Source of the DNA: Closterium sp. Naga37s-1
Taxonomy: Eukaryota > Streptophyta > Zygnematophyceae > Desmidiales > Closteriaceae
DNA length: 64,000 bases
Direction of reading: 5' to 3'
Assembly (NCBI GenBank): GCA_947471745.1
Contig: CANJKZ010000934.1
Span: 398,501-462,500, forward strand
The notes beneath the pieces were generated by a model that did no database searches, had not been told where the DNA came from, and saw nothing but the letters and a program-made list of their open reading frames with translations. The translations under genes and the position numbers were made by a program. Positions 12,001 through 21,562 of the stretch are shown here, piece by piece. Each line of letters starts with the position of its first letter. Within the stretch, counting starts at the first letter, position 1.

Positions 12001-15000
12001 GCGGACCATCTGCAGTGCACCTCCCGATGGTCAAGACTCAGGAGATCCCGTCTGAGACTTCTGCCCCCCATATAGTCACGCTGATTGCCCTCGTTACAGC
12101 CACGCACCTCGTTATAGTCACATTCATATAGTCACCTTGAGGCAGTGGATGAGCTGGGTGTAGGCGGACCATCTGCGGTGCAGCTCCCTATGGTCGGGCG
12201 GGCCCCTCTGAGACTTCTGCTCCCCGTATAGTCACATTGGCAGCAAGAAGGACGGACAGGCAGGAATGGTACAGTAACAGGATGAATCTTCTCTTTATAG
12301 ACACGACACATGACATCAAACATTGGGGTGGATAGGATAACGATGAGAGAAGGCGTATGGAGAAATCAGAGGACAATAAAAGTGGCTATGATGGAAGGCA
12401 GGTATGGTGGATGGCACCAAGGCAGGCATTCACCCCTATCCCTCACATCACAGTCATACTGCAGCAGCCTCCACGGTGGAGGAGATGAAGGAGCGGATGA
12501 AAACCGTGGCCAGGCACATGCATGCATGCTGCCACATGCATACCCCCAGCCAGTCACCTCTATCCCTCTGCCCCCTTATCCTGTACCGCAGCAGCCTCCA
12601 CGGTGGAGGAGATGAAGGAGCGGATGAAATCAGTGGCCCGCCGCACAAAACCATTCTTTAGACTGTCCAGCTCCGCCTTCTTCTCCCGCACCTGGTGGTG
12701 TGAGAGGCAGGGAGAGGGTGGGGAGGAGCGTAAGGGTGGGGACACGTGAAGAGACACTGAAATCAGTGGCCCGCCGCACAAAGCCGTTCTTTAGACTGTC
12801 CAGCTCCGCCTTCTTCTCTTGCACCTGCCAGCATGAGAGGCGGGGGAAGGGGGAAAGGGGGAGGACGAGGACACATGAAGAGATACTGATTCCAGTGGCC
12901 CGCCGCACAAAGCCGTTCTTCAAGCTGTCTAGCTCCGCCTTCTTCTCCCGCACCTGGAAAGGAGGAAGGGTGGGAGGGGGGGGTAAGAGGAGGGGGAGAG
13001 GCAGGGGTTGGGTTGGGGGGGGTGACATGTCAAGAGAAACGGAACTTGAAATCAGCGGCTTGCTGCATGAAGACGCTTTTCAAGCTGTCCAGCTTCTTCT
13101 CGCGCACCTGGTGGTAGGGATGAGCAAGGGGCGAACACGAACGTGTTCGCATTCGCCCCAGCTCGAACACTGCCGTTCGGCGAACCGAACAGTGTTCGGT
13201 TCGCCGAACACCTTTGACAAAAAAGGGTGTTCGATGTTCGCCTGTGAGGGCGAACATCTTGCATGCTAAGGCGAACACGAACGTGTTGGATGTGTTCGCC
13301 CCTGGGCATCCTTTGTTACGCTCGAAATACGCAACGGCGGGCAGGGGAATTGCGGGAAATTGGGCCGGATCAGCATTTTGCGAGATCTAGTTACGGATCC
13401 ATAGTTTTTTTTATCCAGCTCGCCACCTGCATTTCCCCCCACGTAAGGCGAAATGCTCTCCCCGTTCTATATCTACGAAATTTGCGATTGCTCGCCAACC
13501 CCCCACAACCCCCCAACTCACGAAATATGCGAACGCTATTCCTCTCAATCCCATGCATACGAAATTTGCGAATGCTTACCATCAACCCTCAACTTACGAG
13601 ATTCTGCGGTATCCCTATCTAATCTTTTCCCGAAAACCTAAATCTCGCATACCCAAGTCTAGACAGACTAACCTAAGGTAACTACTTAATTACGCGAAGT
13701 CCTAATGAGGTGATAACGGCGTGATGTGTGGGGGGCGTGGTAGTAATGGCTGCTGCTGAATAGCGCGACTAAGTTTGAGCTCAAATTTGAGCTCAAACAG
13801 AATGTCCCGCAACGTAAATTGTAGATCGCGGGACAGTCGCGTCGAACACATTCGTGTTCGTTTTTGCCCCGAAACGAACACGAACGCGTTCGTGTTCGAC
13901 GCGGCTCGGCAGCAGTAGCGGGGCGAACACCGAACGTGTTCGGGCGAACATTGAACACGTTCGCCCCGAACATTTTTAGCCAAAAAAAAATCATGTTCGG
14001 TTCGCCTCGAACGTGTGTTCGTTTCCATGCTCATTCCTACCTGGTGGCATGGGAGGAGAGACGAGAGGCAAGGCAAGGGGGGTGTACACGTGAAGATATT
14101 GATTTGGATATGCATGCATGCATACATGCATGAACGTATGCCACAGTTGAAATTCGATGGGTTCGAAACGCAGCAAGCCTGCGCGCATGTTGACGTAGTT
14201 CTGGTCCAGCTGCAGAGGCTCCAGTTTCTTGACCGAGTCTACCAGCCACCCCACGGCCTCGAGCGTGTAAATACACACATCAACACATGTGTACACGCAT
14301 GTATCCCTGCCCATAACCCTACCGCGCGCATGTTGACGTAGTTCTGGTCCAGCTGCAGAGGCTCCAGTTTCTTGACCGCGTCCACCAGCCACCCCACGGC
14401 CTCGAGCGCGTTGGGCATGGCTTGCTCGTCCAGTCCAGAGAGCCCGAGGAGAGCATGCGGATGCACTCTACACGTGCATGCATACATACACATATGCATG
14501 CATACATACACATATGCATGCATAAACGCATGTATTAGCCTGCCATTGCCCTATCCATAACCCTACCGCGCGCATGTTGACGTAGTTCTGGTCCAGCTGC
14601 GGAGGCTCAAGCTTCTTCACAGCGTCCACCAGCCACCCCACGGCCTCGAGAGTGTTGGGCATGGCTTGCTCGTCCAGAGAGCCCGAGGAGAGCACGCGGA
14701 TGCACTGGGGGGGGATGTAGAGCGACTCTAGCAGCGTCTCGAGCTCCTCTAAGAGCTTCTTGTTATTCTTCGCCTGCATCTCTAACATGTTGTTCTGCGC
14801 CTCGATCTGATGGGGGGGTGAAGGGGGAGGGGGCGGGAGGAGGGGAGGACGGCGGGGGAAAACGGTGTGGGGAGGAGGAAACGGGGTGCGGAAGTGAGTT
14901 GTGAGGCCGGTCAGAGGGAAGAGGGTGTTGGGCATGGCGGGCTCGTCCAGAGAGCCCGAGGAGAGCACGCGGATGCACTGCGGCAGGATGTAGAGCGACT

Positions 15001-18000
15001 CTAGCAGCGTCTCAAGCTTCTTGTTGTTCTTCGCCTGCATCTCTAACATGTTGTTCTGCGCTTCGATCTGGTCGTGGGTTGAGGAGGAAAGGGGGGAGGA
15101 GGGGTAGAGCGGATGAGAATGTTCACCACTTCAGAAGAGAAGAGAGTGTTGGGTTGGGCATGGCGGGCTCGTCCAGCGAGACCGAGGAGAGCACGCGGAT
15201 GCACTGGGCTGGGGGGGGGATGTGGAGCGATTTCAGGAACATTTCTAGCTCCTCTAGCAGCTTCTTGTTCTTTGCTTGCATCAGTCATGCATGCACCCAC
15301 CATCATCAGCAACCATATACTTCCCATAAGGTTGCACTCACCGACTCGATATCATCGCGCATGTGCTTCAGCTTCACAATGAACACGTTGAGCCAGTTCA
15401 CCATGTCCTCCACTCGCCCTCTTTCAAGCCCGCTCCATCCACTCCCCATCGGCCATCAGACTTGCACCAACATCAACCATCCACTCTTAGTCAACTATGC
15501 ATCCACTCACCGACTCGATATCATCACGCATGTGCTTCAGCTTCACGTTGAACACGTTCAGCCAGTTCTCCATGTCCTCCACTCGCCCCGCCGCCTCGTC
15601 CAGGCTGTCAACCACCTGCCAGTGCCACGTCAGCATGACCATACACACACAGTGCGGCGGCACACAGCAGCACAGCACAGCACCTCAGCATGATGGTCCA
15701 ATTCAAGAGCGGCATCTGCTTCGAGCATGCATTCAACAAACTAGGTTGTTGGCCATTGGACACAACATCCTATCGAAGCAAAATAAGATTCTTTTTGCCA
15801 TCTACAATGGCACGCACGTTAACCGCCTCCACTGCCCCAAGCTCCTCCCCTTCCACCCACTACCACCACCTCTCTGTCTACAATCACCATTCCCTCTAGT
15901 CACTCTCACCTCCTCCACCAGTGCTTCGCTCTCCAGAATGGCATGCACATTAGCCGCCTCCAGCGCCCCCAGCTCCCTCTTCAGCCGCTCACTGAACGCC
16001 TCTGCCTCGTCAATGCCAATCACATAGCTGGGGAGGAGGGAAGAGGTGGGGGTACAAAAATTATACACGGATCGATGTCAAGTCAGGCAACGCGAACTGG
16101 AATAGACGCACTGAGTCTGCTCTCACCGTACTGAGCCTGCTTGCTATCACCGGACCGAAGCTGCTCTCACAACACTGCACCTGCTTTTTACGCACTCAAC
16201 CTGCTCTCACCGCACTCAATCTGCTCTCACCACACTGAACCGGCTGTCACCGCACTCACGTGCCCAGCAGCGCCTCCATGTCCTCCTCCTCCACCTTGAA
16301 CACCAGGCTGTCCTGCGCCATCATCGACTCACTCTCCAACCCCACCGCCTCGCCCTCCCCTCCCACTCACCCTGTACCTGCTCTCACCGCACTGAACCTG
16401 CTCCCACCGCACTGAACCAGCTGTCACCGCACTAAACCGGCTTTCACCGCACTGAACCGCACTCACGTGCCCAGCAGCGCCTCCATGTCCTCCTCATCCA
16501 CCTTGGACACCAGGCTGTCCTGCGCCATCATCGACTCGCTCTCCACCCCCACCGCCTCGCCCTCCCCTCTTACCTTGAACCTGATCTCACCGCACTGAAC
16601 CTGCTCCCACTGCACTAAACCGGCTTTCACCACACTGAACCTGCTCTCACCGCACTGAACCGCACTCACGTGCCCAGCAGCGCCTCCATGTCCTCCTCCT
16701 CCACCTTCGACACCAGGCTGTCCTGCGCCATCATCGACTCGCTCTCCACCCCCACCGCCTCGCCCTCCCCTTCCTCCGTCAGCCGCGCTCCTCCCGGCAA
16801 CGATTTAGCGTTTTTCTGCACGGCAGGGGATGGGGGTTGGGGAGGGGTAGAAAACAGTGAAAGCCGATCACAAATGGTTCCATAATCTCGCCCTCGCCCT
16901 CCTCCATCAGCCTCGCTCCCCCTGGCTGGCAATGACTAGGCGTTTTTCTGCACAGCAAGGGGTGGGGAGTGGGGATGTGGGGTTAGTTCTTCCTCGCTCG
17001 TCGTGAGGTGCAAGCAGTCTATCCCAGAAAAATCACCAGTTTACCGCACACGAATCGCACCCCACCACACCACACCCCACGCCACCGCACCCCACCCCAC
17101 CCCATCCCACCTTGGCCCAGAGGGCAAGGTCGACCACGTCGAGCCCAATGACTTTGGGCAGCGTTTTCAGGTAGTCCTTGCACATCTTGAGTAGCAGAAA
17201 CACGAGCTGGTTCCTGCGGTTGGAGTCAGGTCAGGTCAGGCGCAGGAAAAGAAGAGAGGGGATGTGAGGGTAAGAGGCGCATCAGAAACCTCATGAGGTA
17301 GTCCTTGCACATCTTGAGCAGCAGAAACACGAGCTGCTTCCTACAGGTTGGGGATAGAGGGCGGCAACGGGGACCACGTGAGCAGATTTTTCAGTCTCGG
17401 GCTTGCATGCATGCGCGTGTGTGTGCATGTATTCAAGCATGCATGCATGTGTGCGTGCACGTGCATGTGCAGGCATGTGAGCGTGCATGTGTGCGAGGGA
17501 CCGAGAGGGCACACCTGTCATCGACTGTCCTTGTGGTTCGTTAAGGCTGTGAGCTGGCCTGTTAGTCCATTGAGGCAACTATCAAGTGCGTGTGTGCATA
17601 CATGCGTGTGTGCATACATGCGTGTGTGCATACATGCGTGTGTGCATGCATGCATGCATGTGCGTGTGTGAGAGAGGGCACACCTGTCATCGACTGTCCT
17701 TGTGGTCCATTGAGGCTGTGAGCTGTCCGTTTTCTCGTCAAACACCTGGCAGCACGCCATTGGCGGAGAGACGGAAGAAAAAGTCACAGGTGAAGGAAGA
17801 TGATGAGATGAGATGAGATGTCATGTAAGGATGTGTGCTCTTCCGAGACGCACAAATGAGAACCGGCTTAATGCTCGAGAGTGAGTCAGTGAGTGAGTGA
17901 GTAATTAGTGAGTAGCTCGTGAGGGCGGGAGCCTACCAGGAGAAAGGAGCGGCCTGTGGTGTCACTGGTGACTAACTCAATGCTCGTCAGGGCACCCAGT

Positions 18001-18348
18001 CGGTATGACTTAAGCAGCTGGAGGGGAAAATGGACGGAGGCGCATGAGGGGCACGGGAGGAGGCGGAGAGCGCGTGGGGTGGGGGAGGGGGAGAGGGGGG
18101 AAATGTTTATCAAAAGTTGGCAGGAGTGCAGCGGGATAGTGAGTGGGGATGAGTGCAGCAGGATAAAAGGCGCTGGGAAGAAAATGAGTGAGGCGAGGTG
18201 AGGGCTGAGACAGCTGCGGATCACGACAGCATACGCAGAGAAAATAGGGTGAGTAGGAAATGCTAAGACTGGAAGGCTCGGAAGAGATTTGTCAAGATTG
18301 GCAAATTGTTACCACGTTCAGGAGGTGAAGAAAAGAAACACACACGCG

Positions 18349-18401
<53 letters not shown>

Positions 18402-19220
18402 CAGACCTCTAGTCCTTGTGGTCCGGGCTTGATGATGTGGATTTTTGGCTTCTGCTTTCCCGTATTCTCCTTGCGCCTCACTGCCAGTGGAATTGGGAAA
18501 CATTCATATTGTATAACTTATGAAGCATCTACACTGATATGGGTTGACAACAGTACATAAAACGACCGAGAGTCAGTGCGATCGTAAGTGAGTTCAATGA
18601 CGGGACTGTGCATCCATGGCCTATCGTCAATGCCTTTAATGCCATGCCTAATGCCGGAACATTGATGGCAGTACAGTACTACATGCCATACTCGTGGCTT
18701 AAAACGACGGTGCACATTTGCCACCCAAAACCCAGAACCCTGGCGAACTGTTACTGCGGATGGAAAGTGTCCGCACGAAATCCTGGTTTTCGCCAGCCAG
18801 CACTTTCGCGCTGGCAAGCCTGGTTCAAAAAAAAAACTTCTGAACCCAACACTGCCAAAAGTTGCCCGTCGCTTTAACCCAACGTAAAGCTTCGATTTTT
18901 TTTATCATCAATATGTATCAGCGATGACCAAAGAGGGGAAATCATCATTCTGGGACATTGATAGTCAGCCTCGTCCGTACCAGCAATGACTGCACACAAC
19001 TAACCTAAAATGACCTAAACTATTGTGCCAGCAACTGCAGTACACGACATAGCTCACCGCCAATTGCGAGGATACGCGGTTTGCTCTGCAGTCGCCCGCG
19101 TCGCCCGGCGACGGTCCACGACGCCTGGTTCTTGGAGAGTTTCATCGCCATGAGAATCGTCTGCGACGGATCTTCCAGCAATGCCTCTACCTGCTTCGTC
19201 AGGTCCGTACTACCCGCCAT
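1..19220 (-). CDS. SEC3: Exocyst complex subunit SEC3 (EXOC1), 5' about 83%, partial at the left edge
   Basis: SEC3 is the exocyst subunit that tethers secretory vesicles to the plasma membrane. Exons, in transcript order: 19058-19220, 18407-18480, 17937-18017, 17684-17745, 17111-17213, 16670-16815, 15910-16027, 15511-15615, 14567-14806, 12587-12691, 12136-12216, 11258-11332, 10914-11090, 10092-10155 (or 9946-10009), 8629-8891, 1571-1732, 783-880, and 1-91 continuing past the edge. Every intron is GT-AG and phase is kept throughout, giving about 736 codons; plant SEC3 has roughly 890. Exons 1-5 carry the N-terminal PH-like lipid-binding region. Exons 6-9 hold family motifs [24 protein letters not shown] and [14 protein letters not shown]. 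Exons 10-18 carry the C-terminal helical region, with [19 protein letters not shown] and [11 protein letters not shown]. The ATG at 19220 is the only plausible start. The protein assignment is by recalled similarity to plant SEC3. Exon choice among tandem copies is inferred from phase and splice sites. Confidence 0.9.
187..255 (-). repeat. Truncated copy of SEC3 exon 18
   Basis: This repeats the first about 66 bases of the exon at 1-91 with its own acceptor (CACAG then CACG at 255), then diverges at about 187. It starts [19 protein letters not shown] and loses the rest. It lies in the intron between exons 17 and 18. Confidence 0.8.
442..705 (-). repeat. Two truncated copies of SEC3 exon 17
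   Basis: The segments at about 442-515 and 652-705 repeat the 3' part of exon 17 (783-880), encoding [13 protein letters not shown] peptides. The 652-705 copy keeps the GTACC donor; the 442-515 copy is more diverged. Neither is complete. Between them are G-rich intron sequence and a (GGT)n tract near 618-645. Confidence 0.75.
988..1165 (-). repeat. Exon 17 fragments upstream of the full copy
   Basis: About 1108-1160 repeats the acceptor-side part of exon 17 ([19 protein letters not shown], frame-disturbed), and a shorter trace lies near 988-1006. Both are degenerate. Confidence 0.6.
1162..1512 (-). repeat. Three truncated copies of the 3' part of SEC3 exon 16
   Basis: About 1443-1512, 1290-1358 and 1166-1200 repeat the end of exon 16 ([20 protein letters not shown]), each followed by a GTGAG-type donor or a close variant. 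All lack the exon's 5' half. Separators are pyrimidine-rich intron sequence. Confidence 0.8.
1803..2015 (-). repeat. Two truncated copies of the 5' part of SEC3 exon 16
   Basis: About 1803-1880 and 1937-2015 repeat [20 protein letters not shown] and a few further residues after it, then diverge. The second copy borders the 46-bp array, and its edge resembles the array unit (see the array entry). Confidence 0.85.
2799..4776. repeat. Higher-order block, copy 1 (43 units) within the 46-bp array
   Basis: Rare unit variants recur exactly 2,898 bp (63 units) further on. Pairs include ACGCAGG at 3171/6069, GGCTGTG at 3789/6687, GACAGCGG at about 4235/7133, GTAAGAC at 4369/7267 and the GTGCTAAC variant one unit later. 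Unit-by-unit comparison matches from about unit 17 to unit 59. Confidence 0.85.
5697..7674. repeat. Higher-order block, copy 2 (43 units) within the 46-bp array
   Basis: Partner of the block at 2799-4776, offset by exactly 63 units. Outside it the unit variants no longer correspond: units 16/79 and 60/123 differ. Confidence 0.85.
8943..9672 (-). repeat. Four truncated copies of the 5' part of SEC3 exon 15
   Basis: Copies at about 8943-9045, 9183-9303, 9435-9560 and 9612-9672 repeat [20 protein letters not shown] and shorter or longer parts of the exon. Several keep an acceptor; none reaches the donor at 8629. The separators include (GTGA)n microsatellites at about 9136-9165 and 9397-9422. 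The second and third copies share nearly identical flanks, so whole intron-plus-exon units were duplicated. Confidence 0.85.
9946..10252 (-). repeat. Duplicated SEC3 exon 14: two complete 64-bp copies and a fragment
   Basis: 10092-10155 and 9946-10009 are both 64 bp, both with AG acceptors and GTGAG donors, encoding [24 protein letters not shown] peptides. A fragment lies at about 10215-10252. Because 64 is not a multiple of three, including both would shift the frame of exon 15. Confidence 0.85.
10329..10845 (-). repeat. Four truncated copies of the 3' part of SEC3 exon 13
   Basis: Copies at about 10744-10840, 10615-10710, 10443-10540 and 10329-10413 repeat the stretch around [20 protein letters not shown]. 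All lack the exon's 5' third, which is found only at 10914-11090. Alternating separators (a TTCACT-rich stretch) recur between copies. Confidence 0.85.
11424..11661 (-). repeat. Two truncated copies of SEC3 exon 12
   Basis: About 11424-11487 and 11596-11661 repeat ELDPNVLD and YIHSLNML with an acceptor each (CCCAG then GAGCTGG), but lack the LLRRE end and donor of the full exon at 11258-11332. Confidence 0.85.
11967..12060 (-). repeat. Degenerate copy of SEC3 exon 11
   Basis: Repeats most of 12136-12216, including the CACCTTGAGGCAGTGGATGA end, but with a small insertion near the QLIHCLK-coding end and substitutions that spoil the frame. Confidence 0.75.
12463..13110 (-). repeat. Copies of SEC3 exon 10 around the full exon
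   Basis: The full exon is 12587-12691. Acceptor-side copies at about 12768-12828, 12892-12952 and 13046-13107 repeat [19 protein letters not shown] (the last copy is diverged). A donor-side fragment encoding [15 protein letters not shown] lies at about 12463-12505. Acceptors precede each acceptor-side copy. Confidence 0.85.
13115..14039. mobile_element. hAT-like non-autonomous DNA transposon (925 bp)
   Basis: It starts TAGGGATGAGCAAGG and ends with the near-perfect inverted repeat (reverse complement TAGGAATGAGCATGG). It is flanked on both sides by the same 8 bp, CCTGGTGG (13107-13114 and 14040-14047). An 8-bp duplication with TAGRG-type ends is the known mark of the hAT superfamily. Both ends are packed with GAACACGAACGTGTTCG-type sub-palindromes. 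No transposase-like reading frame is present. It sits in the SEC3 intron between exons 9 and 10, next to an exon 10 copy. Confidence 0.85.
14184..14460 (-). repeat. Two truncated copies of the 3' part of SEC3 exon 9
   Basis: About 14184-14264 and 14327-14460 repeat [20 protein letters not shown] and the end of the exon. Between and after them are GCATGCAT/CATACA microsatellites (for example 14474-14530). Confidence 0.85.
14929..15290 (-). repeat. Two truncated copies of the 5' part of SEC3 exon 9
   Basis: About 14929-15069 repeats [18 protein letters not shown] onward to DEPAMPNTL, with a 12-bp internal loss. About 15161-15283 is a more diverged copy. Both end before the LEAVGWLV part. Confidence 0.85.
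15343..15418 (-). repeat. Truncated copy of SEC3 exon 8
   Basis: Repeats the donor-side two thirds of exon 8 ([12 protein letters not shown]) with the GTGAGT donor. The [12 protein letters not shown] start is missing. Confidence 0.8.
16257..16568 (-). repeat. Two truncated copies of the 3' part of SEC3 exon 6
   Basis: About 16463-16568 and 16257-16365 repeat [20 protein letters not shown] up to the same GTGAGT donor. The intervening introns carry a degenerate short repeat (CACCGCACTGAACCTGCTCT) many times over about 16120-16670. Confidence 0.85.
16870..16953 (-). repeat. Decayed copy of the 5' part of SEC3 exon 6
   Basis: Repeats the acceptor side (TGCAG then AAAAACGC) and about 60 bases of exon 6, with an in-frame stop and small insertions. 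Confidence 0.7.
17290..17343 (-). repeat. Truncated copy of SEC3 exon 5
   Basis: Repeats [14 protein letters not shown] with an acceptor near 17343. The [17 protein letters not shown] part found in 17111-17213 is absent. Confidence 0.8.
17517..17575 (-). repeat. Decayed copy of SEC3 exon 4
   Basis: Repeats most of 17684-17745 with the same donor, but with insertions and substitutions that break the reading frame. TGTGCATACATGCG-type microsatellites fill the space between the copies (17586-17660). Confidence 0.75.
18338..18402. repeat. (CA)n/(CG)n microsatellite
   Basis: Alternating CA with an inner CGCGCG block, directly downstream of the donor of SEC3 exon 2. The purine-pyrimidine alternation could adopt Z-DNA. 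Length is probably polymorphic. Confidence 0.95.
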
Positions 19221-19893
19221 CGCGACGGCTGGCGAAACTCCGGCGAAATGTGACGAAAGCTAGCTAAGAAGGGGATGGTCTCTGGTGCTCGTGACTCGCG
19301 GCGAACGCTCGTTACGACGACAGCAGCAACTGAAGAAATGTTACTATCGAAAGCTAACGCCCGCTGCGACGTTCGGAAAAACGCAGCGACAGACGGAACC
19401 CTAAAGCGTCGCAATCATTGAAAGTGTTCTGGAAAACTGACCCGTTTTGAGACGTCTCAAAGGCAAACTATCCCGGCAAACCGACGGTTTTTAGAATCAG
19501 AGAACTTCAAATTGGAAGACTGAAAGCGGGAGTCAAAATTCACGAAAGCTGGAGAGCAGTCACAAAATTTATGAAAAAAGGTAACAGGCCGCGATGCGAG
19601 AGGACGTGCGAGAAGCCACCCACACCAAGGGAGAGCGAGTAGAGTGTGCTAGTGGGGTCTATTCGCTATTCGCCATTCTCATAGTTAGTGACAGCTCACA
19701 TAAAATTGTTCCATGAGTTACAGGTATGGCAGTAGACCAAGCTAGGTACTGCTGCTGGTGACGAACCTAGATGGTGACGATGATGGTGGCAATATCTTGG
19801 CTCGGGGTGAGAGGGACGAGACACCTGTATTGTGCGCGTTTGGGAGTGCAGAAGAAGTGATGCGGTTTCGGTATTCGGGAAATTCAGAGCTTT
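19221..19893. promoter_or_regulatory. SEC3 upstream region
   Basis: This is the non-coding stretch between the SEC3 start codon and the gypsy element, so it should hold the SEC3 promoter and 5' leader. I see no clear TATA box. It contains the palindrome TTTTGAGACGTCTCAAA at about 19445, one of a family that recurs across the window. Confidence 0.4.
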
Positions 19894-20206
19894 TGCAAGG
19901 AATTTTCTTGACATTCCTTACCGCAGCCGTCAACATCGCGTACAGCAGCAGCCGTTGTTCGCCCGTTACGGCTAACGGGGCTTCGCCAACTTCGCGCGCA
20001 CTGTTTCACCAAACCTCGCACTGCTGGCCCAACCGAGTCGGCCTACGCTTCGGGACTAGCCCGAGCCTCGCTGCTAGCGTAGCACTAGCTTGCTCGCACG
20101 CACCGCGTTACCGTTTGCATGTTCCGCTCATGCCTTCGCTCATACTTTGTACTCTTTTGACACTCTAGTGCAATCCTCGCTACTTCGTTCCATTGCACCC
20201 GTAACA
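19894..20206 (+). repeat. Gypsy 5' LTR (313 bp)
   Basis: Starts TGCAAGGAATTTT and ends CACCCGTAACA. It is 14 bp shorter than the 3' LTR, because a segment that holds GTATAAGTA in the right copy is missing. Confidence 0.9.
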
Positions 20207-20208
20207 CT

Positions 20209-20222
20209 TGGTATTCAGAGCC
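20209..20222 (+). other. Gypsy primer binding site
   Basis: TGGTATTCAGAGCC, two bases after the LTR. It matches the plant initiator-Met tRNA site TGGTATCAGAGCC with one extra T. Confidence 0.75.
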
Positions 20223-20392
20223 ACTTTCCTTTTCGGACCGCGCATCTCCGCACCCCAGGAAATCAACTTTTGTTTTTTCACTCGAAGGGACTCACGCCCC
20301 TTAACCCCTAGGAGCCGTTGTCCTCGCGTTCTCTCGTAAACGCGTGCAGCCACGACTGCGCCTAGAACTAAGCTGAGCCGACGCCCTTCGAC

Positions 20393-21562
20393 ATGGCTGA
20401 GCACATTGATGTCACGAGCCTCACGCAGGAGCGTCTGGACACACTGCTGCATCAACTCCGAAAGCTATGAAGAAATCGCAGCGCTGGCGGCAGAACGCAC
20501 GTCCCTGCAAAATGACGTCGCACGAGCACAACAAACACAATCGCAAGCACAAGGCACACCAAGACAACCCGCACAACAAGCATCACAGCACGGAAGTCTG
20601 GGGCAACCCGCGAGCGCGGTCAGTGATGGCGTCGTCCGCAACGACGGAGATGACGACCACGGTGCGACACACCCCGAAGTGACGAATGCGGCCAGAAGCC
20701 AACCCCGCGTCACGAATACGGTGCCGACCGGCGAGTCAACACTGTAGTCGCCGATGCCGCTGAAGCCGCAGCGTCCGCCAGCTTTGACCCGAGTCAACGG
20801 GGTGGTCCTACTGTTCAGGCGTGGTTGTTCACGATGAACATTTTCTTCGACGCCAACTACGTCTCGGAGGATACGGCGAAGATTCGCTATGCCGTGTCGC
20901 TGCTGCGAGGACCTGCCATGGACTGGTGGCGTATCATCGTTACGAAGCCGATGGACTACACAACTCTATCGACACGGGAAGGACAAACCAGACCCTGGGC
21001 TCCGTCGTATTTCGTAGAGGTGCCCCAATATCGCACGTGGGACGTGTGGTGCGCATGTCTGCGTGCCCGATTTTAGCCAATTGTGGCTTCGATCGCGGCG
21101 CGTCAGAAGCTCCGCACTTGGCGCCAGCTCGGTTCCGTCCAGGACTACACCAGCGGGTTTCTGGCGCTGTGTGAGCAGGTGGGCTACATGCATGAAAGCG
21201 AGCGCATCGACCGCTACATCGGCGGCCGGAAGCACGAAATCGCCCAGGAAATCCAGCTCCGCGGCGTCACCAATTTTCAGGAGATTCTCGCTATGGCGGA
21301 GAAGCTCGACTATTTCCGCCGACCGAGACCGGGGTCCTACGGAAGTAGCAGCAACTGGGGACATCGGTCTCTTGGGACGAACGAAGGTGCTAAGATACGA
21401 GCCATCGCCGCGAATGCCGCAACCGCACCGTTTAAAGGGCGCTGCTTCGCGTGCAATCGGCCGGGACACCGCAAAAGCGAATGCTCGGAAAACGCTAAGG
21501 GAAAGGGGGAAGCTGAGCAGCAGAAACAGGCCAAGCAACAGGGAAACGCTGGGAGTCAATAG
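20393..21562 (+). pseudogene. Gypsy gag (capsid/nucleocapsid), broken
   Basis: The ATG at 20393 opens MAEHIDVTSLTQERLDTLL. The frame then breaks near 20470 and again near 20735, and a TAG replaces the expected Gln codon at 21074-21076 (ARF, stop, PIV). The capsid-like core follows (AWLFTMNIFFDANYV, RGPAMDWW, QKLRTWRQLGSVQDYTSGF). A CX2CX4HX4C zinc knuckle, CFACNRPGHRKSEC, lies near 21440-21485. The TAG after GNAGSQ at 21560 may be the true gag stop. Confidence 0.85.

Noticed and set aside
14474-17660. GCATGCAT and GTGCATACATGCG tracts as possible regulatory arrays
   Set aside because: They behave as ordinary microsatellites within SEC3 introns, with no further structure.
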